Below are positions 15,228-19,382 of a stretch of 19,382 nucleotides of DNA, piece by piece; within the stretch, counting starts at the first letter, position 1; each line of letters starts with the position of its first letter. The stretch comes from Parvularcula sp964342585 (GTDB taxonomy: Bacteria > Pseudomonadota > Alphaproteobacteria > Caulobacterales > Parvularculaceae): positions 1 through 19,382 of the forward strand of contig CAYFHK010000047.1 of assembly GCA_964342585.1 (NCBI GenBank), written 5' to 3'. A program made the position numbers and the translations under genes. The notes beneath the pieces were generated by a model. The model ran no database searches. It worked only from the letters and a program-made list of their open reading frames with translations, and was not told the DNA's origin.

Positions 15228-15246
15228 CGCTCGCTAACTGCGAGCG
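15228..15246. repeat. Perfect 7-base hairpin before the SDH protease gene
   Basis: CGCTCGC-TAACT-GCGAGCG is a perfect inverted repeat with a 5-base loop, ending 11 bases before the preferred ATG and bordering the alternative GTG start. There is no T run on either side, so it is not an ordinary intrinsic terminator. It could be an RNA hairpin that affects initiation, an mRNA end after FkbM, or a protein site. Confidence 0.45.
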
Positions 15247-15280
15247 CAGTCTCGCCCATCGGGAAGGCGTTGGCTAGCCC

Positions 15281-16138
15281 TCACGCCGAGGAGCTGCCTC
15301 GACGCAGCACGATGTTGCGTTTGCCATCGAGAACAAGGGCGTAGCCCCGCTCTTTGGCCGCGCCGACCCAGTCGCGCTGCCATTCCGACCAAGAATTCTC
15401 GGACACGATGACCTTGGGCAACAGCGCGTCATCGGCCTCCTTCATGAAAGGGAAGAGCGCGGCATCCTCATGGCCTTCGATATCGATCTTCAATCCGTCG
15501 ACGCGGGTGATGCCCTCCTCGGCGAGGAGCGTGAGAAGGGGTTTAACGGTGATGGTTGTCCCCTCGCCCACCATGCGGTCGGCGATCGCCACGGTGGCTT
15601 CGCCGCGATTGTTGGTTGACTGATAAAGCGTCAGCTCGCCGGGTTCATCGGAAACGCCAAGCTGGCGCGCCCGGATCTGCGTGAGCCCGTTGAGTGAAAT
15701 ATTGTGGCTCAGGCGCCCGAAGACCTCTGGCTGGGGCTCGATCGAGAGCACAATGCCTTCGGGCCCCACCAGGGGCGCCAGCGAAAGGGAGTAAAACCCG
15801 GCATTTGCCCCCAGATCGACGAAGACCCCACCCGGATCCAGCACCTCCGCCAACATCGCCCGCTCTTCTGGGTCGAACCGTTGCGGCGTCAAAAGGCTGC
15901 GCCGCTCGCACACATTGTCTTGGGGATAAAAGCGGATCTTCTGCCCAAAAGAGACGGCGTCCACAGGCCCCTCGCCCCAGCGATTGAGAAAAATGCGCTG
16001 CACCGCTAGCGCCAGCCGATAGGGCAAGCCGCCGGGCGGCATCGCCCGCGCGAAATCGAGCAATGATTTATCGAAGCCCTTCGGCGCATAGCTGCCAAAG
16101 GGCGTGTCTCGGTCCAGGCGCGAGGGTATGTCCGTCAT
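15281..16138 (-). CDS. FkbM-family methyltransferase
   Basis: A 285-residue (from ATG 16138) class I SAM-dependent methyltransferase of the FkbM family, whose members O-methylate sugars, polyketides or other small molecules. The SAM motif I is GGVFVDLGANAGFYSLSL (103-120), the acidic end of strand 2 is LSIEPQPEVFGRL (131-143), and GLKIDIEGHEDAAL (215-228) is the FkbM hallmark. The open frame extends to 16243, but those 35 residues are low in conservation and overlap the divergent M14 gene, so 16138 (or 16150) is preferred. No glycosyltransferase or polyketide gene lies nearby, so the substrate is unknown. It may share a transcript with the SDH protease downstream. Confidence 0.88.
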   Translation of the reverse strand: MTDIPSRLDRDTPFGSYAPKGFDKSLLDFARAMPPGGLPYRLALAVQRIFLNRWGEGPVDAVSFGQKIRFYPQDNVCERRSLLTPQRFDPEERAMLAEVLDPGGVFVDLGANAGFYSLSLAPLVGPEGIVLSIEPQPEVFGRLSHNISLNGLTQIRARQLGVSDEPGELTLYQSTNNRGEATVAIADRMVGEGTTITVKPLLTLLAEEGITRVDGLKIDIEGHEDAALFPFMKEADDALLPKVIVSENSWSEWQRDWVGAAKERGYALVLDGKRNIVLRRGSSSA

Positions 16139-16185
16139 GCCACCTGTCATGGCCGATGCCGCAGATCGAGAAAAGAGGGCACGCG

Positions 16186-17373
16186 ATGCGGTCCCCGCTT
16201 GCCATGGCCGCGAAAACCGCCATCTTCCCAGCCATGGCAGCACTCCAAATCTCCGCTCCGCAAGACAGTGGGAACATCACCGTTCTTTCTACGGAAGATC
16301 CATCGAACATTCGCCTCGCCATTACCAAGGATGGCGCGGCTGATTTCTTCCAGTGGTTTTACTTTCGCGTGTCCGGCGCGAAGGGGCGGCGCTGCGATTT
16401 CGCCATCGAGAATGCGGGCGCCTCCTCCTATTTGGGCGGATGGAAAGACTATAAGATCTGCTGCTCTTACGACCTGCAGACCTGGTTTCGGCTGGACACG
16501 ACCTATCGCGAGGGCGTGCTGCGCTTCAGCCATGAGGCGCAACTCGACAGCATCTATTTCGCCTATTTCGCGCCCTACCCCATCGAGCGCTACAGATCCT
16601 TCGTCGCGGAGGTGGCCAACGACCCGTTGGTGGATGATGGCACTTTGGGGGCGACGCTAGATGGCGAGCCGCTCGACTATTTGCGCATCGGCAGCGATGA
16701 TCCGAATGCGCCGGAAATCTGGGTGATCGCCCGTCAGCATCCTGGTGAGACCATGGGCTCTTGGTGGATGGAGGGCTTTCTGCCCCGCCTTCTTGATCCT
16801 GACGACGCGGTCGCCACCGCCCTGCGCCGCGCTGCCCGCTTCCACGTGGTGCCCCTGGTGAATATCGACGGCGCCCGACGTGGACATTTGCGGACAAACG
16901 CTGCCGGCATCGATTTGAACCGTCAGTGGGCATCTCCTTCCATGGAGAAGAGCCCCGAGGTCTTCCTCATCCGGCAGAAAATGGATGAGACCGGCGTCGA
17001 CCTCTTCCTTGATGTGCATGGCGATGAGACCATCCCAAACAATTTCATTGCCGGCGCTGAAGGCATTCCGAATTGGACTGACGGCCGCCAACGCGAGCTC
17101 GATACATTTATCAGCTCGCTGAAGACAGTCTCTCCAGCATTTCAAGATGAGCAAGGCTATCCCAAAGACGCGCCGGGCTCGGCCAATCTGGCCATTGCCG
17201 CAAATGGCGTTGCGGCGCGATATGACTGCCTGTCGATGACGCTGGAAATGCCCTTCAAGGATGCGAATGTCCTACCCGACCCGGTGATGGGCTGGTCGCC
17301 GGATCGCTGCGCCGATTTAGGCCGCGCCTGCCTTGATGCGATTTGGATGACGCTGCCGACGCTCGATCGCTAG
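16186..17373 (+). CDS. M14 cytosolic-type zinc carboxypeptidase
   Basis: A 395-residue metallocarboxypeptidase resembling the cytosolic carboxypeptidase (CCP/Nna1) branch of M14. An N-terminal beta domain (about 20-165, with ADFFQWFYFRVSGAKGR) precedes the catalytic domain: RQHPGETMGSWWMEGFL (183-199) supplies H185 and E188, GIDLNRQW (241-248) is the substrate-site motif, LDVHGDE (275-281) supplies H278, and SMTLEMPFKD (350-359) supplies the catalytic Glu354. There is no signal peptide, so it is cytoplasmic. ATG 16186 is chosen for its AAGAGGG 6 bases upstream; homologs seem to begin nearer residue 17 (16234), which is the alternative. Eukaryotic CCPs remove C-terminal Glu; the bacterial substrate is unknown. 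Confidence 0.9.
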   Translation: MRSPLAMAAKTAIFPAMAALQISAPQDSGNITVLSTEDPSNIRLAITKDGAADFFQWFYFRVSGAKGRRCDFAIENAGASSYLGGWKDYKICCSYDLQTWFRLDTTYREGVLRFSHEAQLDSIYFAYFAPYPIERYRSFVAEVANDPLVDDGTLGATLDGEPLDYLRIGSDDPNAPEIWVIARQHPGETMGSWWMEGFLPRLLDPDDAVATALRRAARFHVVPLVNIDGARRGHLRTNAAGIDLNRQWASPSMEKSPEVFLIRQKMDETGVDLFLDVHGDETIPNNFIAGAEGIPNWTDGRQRELDTFISSLKTVSPAFQDEQGYPKDAPGSANLAIAANGVAARYDCLSMTLEMPFKDANVLPDPVMGWSPDRCADLGRACLDAIWMTLPTLDR

Positions 17374-18798
17374 CTAGTCCTTGGAACGGTGGCCACGGAG
17401 TTTCACCCGGCCATTGGTCAAGACCGCTGCCTTGGCGAGCACCAAGGGCGCGGTCACCGCCGAGGGCCCCGCCACATAACGCGGCTCCCATTCGGGGTCG
17501 AATTTTTGCTTGAACCGGCGCACCCCTTGAAAGCTATAGAACCGCTCCCCGCGCCGATAGACGCTTTGCGCGAGCTTCGCGAACAGCTTTGAATTCTCCG
17601 TGGTGCCCACACCGGCAAGCGGCGCCATTGAGAGGTCGAACCGGCGGTAGCCTTCGTTTTGCGCCCACAAGATCATCTCCACCAGGAGGAAATCCATCGT
17701 ATTGGTGATCGACAACCGATCATCAAAGCGCATCAAATCAATGCCCGCCCAGCCCTTATCCGCCGTGAGCATCAGACTGCCTAAAGCAACAGGTTCGCCA
17801 TTAATGTAGGCGACACCAATCGGGCAATTATCGAGATAGTCGGGCTCGAACCGCCCCAGCGAAAAGCGCTTCTCCGTCCCGCCGCGTTGGTCGAGCCAGC
17901 GCTGCGAGATGGGCGCCAGTTTTTCGAGCTGCGCCCTGTCATGGGGTGGCAACCACATCTCAAAGCTGCCGCCTTCCCGTTCCTTCAGCTTTCGATGCCC
18001 TCGGCGCAACGCCTCGCGCTTATTGCCCCGTAGACTGAAGGCCTGAAGATCGAGGATCGCGTTCTCACCGATCTTTTCGGTCTTAAAACTCGCCGATCGC
18101 AAGGCGGGCAACGCTTCAGGCGGTGCCGCATAGATCCCCGGCAATTTGCCGCTCGCCTCCGCGTCGCGACGGAATTGAGAATAAAGGGCGGGCCAATGAT
18201 CTTCCGGACCCACCGGTGCGCCAAGCGCGAGCCAGGCCGATCCGGTTCGGGCAAAGATCAAAAAGCTCTGCCCATCATCGGCAAAGAAAAACGCCTTATC
18301 GTCCGCAAACCCCAGCACGCTCTCTGGCCGCGTGCCGGGCACAGTGCGGAGACGTTGCTCCGCCAAAGCACGACGCGCCTCGCGCGCTGCGGGGTCCTGG
18401 TCCGCCCCGGCGACGCGCGACTTGAAGGAGAAGGATTGAGTGAAGGCAGATCGGGCGAACAGCGTATAAATCAGCACGGCGCCTAATTTGAGGAAGGGCG
18501 GCATCCCGTCGCCTTCCGCTACGAGCCACGCTAACACCAACGAAAGCCCCGCGATCAACGCGTAATAGGCGATGCGCAGCCGCCTGAAGAGGCCCAAGCC
18601 AATCACCACAAACGCCGCGCTGATGAGCGCTATCGAGCCGCTTGAAGGTCCACGCACTGACTGATCACCGGTCACGGCGGCGAGAAAAAGAATGCTGCCG
18701 CCCACGACCGCGAGCAGCCCAAGGACCATCGGCGCGTGGCGAATGACAGCCCAATTTGGCCGGATCACTGGGAGGGAAGCGCTGCGCCAGAGCTTCAT
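17374..18798 (-). CDS. Aminoacyl-phosphatidylglycerol synthase-like (MprF C-terminal domain)
   Basis: A 474-residue membrane protein with about four helices (21-43, 54-72, 77-95, 99-117), then the soluble LPG-synthase/DUF2156 domain (about 165-450). Recognisable pieces are ESVLGFADDKAFFFADDGQS, GNKREALRRGHRKLKEREGG (258-277), VALGSLMLT, GWAGIDLMRF, NTMDFLLVEMILWA and RRFDLSMAPLAGVG. Family enzymes transfer Lys, Ala or Arg from aminoacyl-tRNA to phosphatidylglycerol at the inner membrane, reducing its negative charge. Full MprF is about 840 residues with around 14 helices; this protein lacks the flippase part. Its ATG overlaps the upstream hydrolase stop as ATGA. Its stop abuts that of the converging M14 gene. 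The amino acid transferred is unknown. Confidence 0.87.
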   Translation of the reverse strand: MKLWRSASLPVIRPNWAVIRHAPMVLGLLAVVGGSILFLAAVTGDQSVRGPSSGSIALISAAFVVIGLGLFRRLRIAYYALIAGLSLVLAWLVAEGDGMPPFLKLGAVLIYTLFARSAFTQSFSFKSRVAGADQDPAAREARRALAEQRLRTVPGTRPESVLGFADDKAFFFADDGQSFLIFARTGSAWLALGAPVGPEDHWPALYSQFRRDAEASGKLPGIYAAPPEALPALRSASFKTEKIGENAILDLQAFSLRGNKREALRRGHRKLKEREGGSFEMWLPPHDRAQLEKLAPISQRWLDQRGGTEKRFSLGRFEPDYLDNCPIGVAYINGEPVALGSLMLTADKGWAGIDLMRFDDRLSITNTMDFLLVEMILWAQNEGYRRFDLSMAPLAGVGTTENSKLFAKLAQSVYRRGERFYSFQGVRRFKQKFDPEWEPRYVAGPSAVTAPLVLAKAAVLTNGRVKLRGHRSKD

Positions 18799-19382
18799 TC
18801 AGTCACCCTGCGCTCAGCGTTGAGATTGAATTGGTGCATCGCGCGAACAGCCTCGCCGATTTTCTCAGCATTCCCAGGCGCCAGAAGCGTCACATGCGTG
18901 GCGTCGGGGATAACTGTCACCTGTCCGAACCCGCCTTTCGCAGCTGTTGCCTCGGCGATGGCCGTGTTGCCGCCTGTCTCCACCGTTCGGTCGAACACAG
19001 CGATAGGCAGACCAACGTTGGCCTCCAGATTTCTGAAGTAGGGCGCCGAGGGGCCCACGGCGAGAACTTCTGCCCGTGTTGCGCGATAATGACGCGGCGA
19101 TGCAATCGAGCGTTTTTTCGACCGCGCCACCGTTTTGGGCAGCGTCAGCGGATCGGGCAGCAGCTCAGCGGCCACGCGGCCAAGACCGAAATCCGCGCCC
19201 GTGATCGCCACGGCCATGGCCTGGCGCGCGCGCTTCACGAACCGCTCGACATTCACGTCACGCAGGCGATCTGGGGCTGCAGCATCGACGAAGACGACAC
19301 CGGCCAGGTCTTCGGGGTGAAGCGCGGCATAGGCATGCAGCCGCAGCCCCGCCATCGAATGCCCCACGAGGTAATAAGGCGG
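18795..19382 (-). CDS. Alpha/beta hydrolase, 5' end off window
   Basis: The C-terminal 195 residues of an alpha/beta-fold hydrolase; the frame is open through the right edge. The first visible residues, PPYYLVGHSMAG, are the nucleophile elbow GxSxG with Ser at visible residue 9, so the N-terminal strands lie outside. FVDAAAPDRL follows the usual strand, and DATHVTLLAPGNAEKIGEAV near the end carries the catalytic His. A GTG at 19367 can be read as a start but falls inside the elbow and is not real. The 4-base ATGA overlap with the aminoacyl-PG synthase-like gene indicates coupled translation, which raises the possibility of a matching aminoacyl-lipid hydrolase. Generic esterase or epoxide hydrolase activity is the alternative. 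Confidence 0.85.
   Translation of the reverse strand, partial: PPYYLVGHSMAGLRLHAYAALHPEDLAGVVFVDAAAPDRLRDVNVERFVKRARQAMAVAITGADFGLGRVAAELLPDPLTLPKTVARSKKRSIASPRHYRATRAEVLAVGPSAPYFRNLEANVGLPIAVFDRTVETGGNTAIAEATAAKGGFGQVTVIPDATHVTLLAPGNAEKIGEAVRAMHQFNLNAERRVTE

Noticed and set aside
19365..19367. GTG as start of the alpha/beta hydrolase
   Set aside because: It sits inside the nucleophile elbow (LVGHSMAG) and the frame stays open to the window edge with matching sequence, so the gene begins outside.
1..19382. CRISPR arrays, insertion sequences, tRNA or rRNA genes, prophage
   Set aside because: No regularly spaced long repeats, transposase or integrase motifs, or recognisable RNA genes were seen on either strand.

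Overview
The window looks like chromosomal, GC-rich alphaproteobacterial DNA. The signs are a DUF2336 protein (a family largely confined to that class), an mnhE-F-G antiporter block, a compact layout with ATGA/GTGA-type overlaps, and typical housekeeping genes. A marine or Parvularcula/Hyphomonas-like lineage is a guess. I see no rRNA, tRNA, CRISPR array, transposase, integrase or phage gene, and no gene-free stretch longer than about 180 bases.

Layout, left to right. 1-1072 (minus): mnhE, mnhF and a truncated mnhG of a multisubunit Na+/H+ antiporter, whose remaining subunits probably lie off the left edge. 1224-2396 (minus): a DUF2336 protein, divergent from a small plus-strand lipoprotein (2516-2806). 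2843-4893 (minus): a sulfotransferase-fold protein preceded by an M19 dipeptidase lipoprotein. 5004-6608 (minus): purE-purK, two consecutive steps of purine synthesis. 6787-7362 (plus): a degenerate GGDEF-like protein. 7366-12985 (minus): a tight four-gene run of M19 dipeptidase, DsbD-type thiol:disulfide interchange protein, redoxin-like protein and glucose-6-phosphate isomerase. 13097-14227 (plus): a beta-lactamase-fold serine hydrolase lipoprotein. 14224-16138 (minus): an FkbM methyltransferase followed by a membrane-anchored SDH/Clp-fold serine protease. 16186-17373 (plus): an M14 cytosolic-type carboxypeptidase. 17374-19382 (minus): a truncated alpha/beta hydrolase translationally coupled to an MprF-type aminoacyl-phosphatidylglycerol synthase domain.

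Functionally this is a housekeeping region with an envelope and peptidase emphasis: two M19 dipeptidases, a serine hydrolase, an SDH protease, an M14 carboxypeptidase, a periplasmic thiol-redox pair, and a likely membrane-lipid aminoacylation unit. The last, a synthase domain coupled to a hydrolase, is the best candidate for a little-described system. The degenerate GGDEF protein and the repeated T(A/T)ACGC motif upstream of DUF2336 are the next most interesting. Three convergent gene pairs have gaps of 3, -4 and 0 bases, which leaves no room for ordinary terminators between them.
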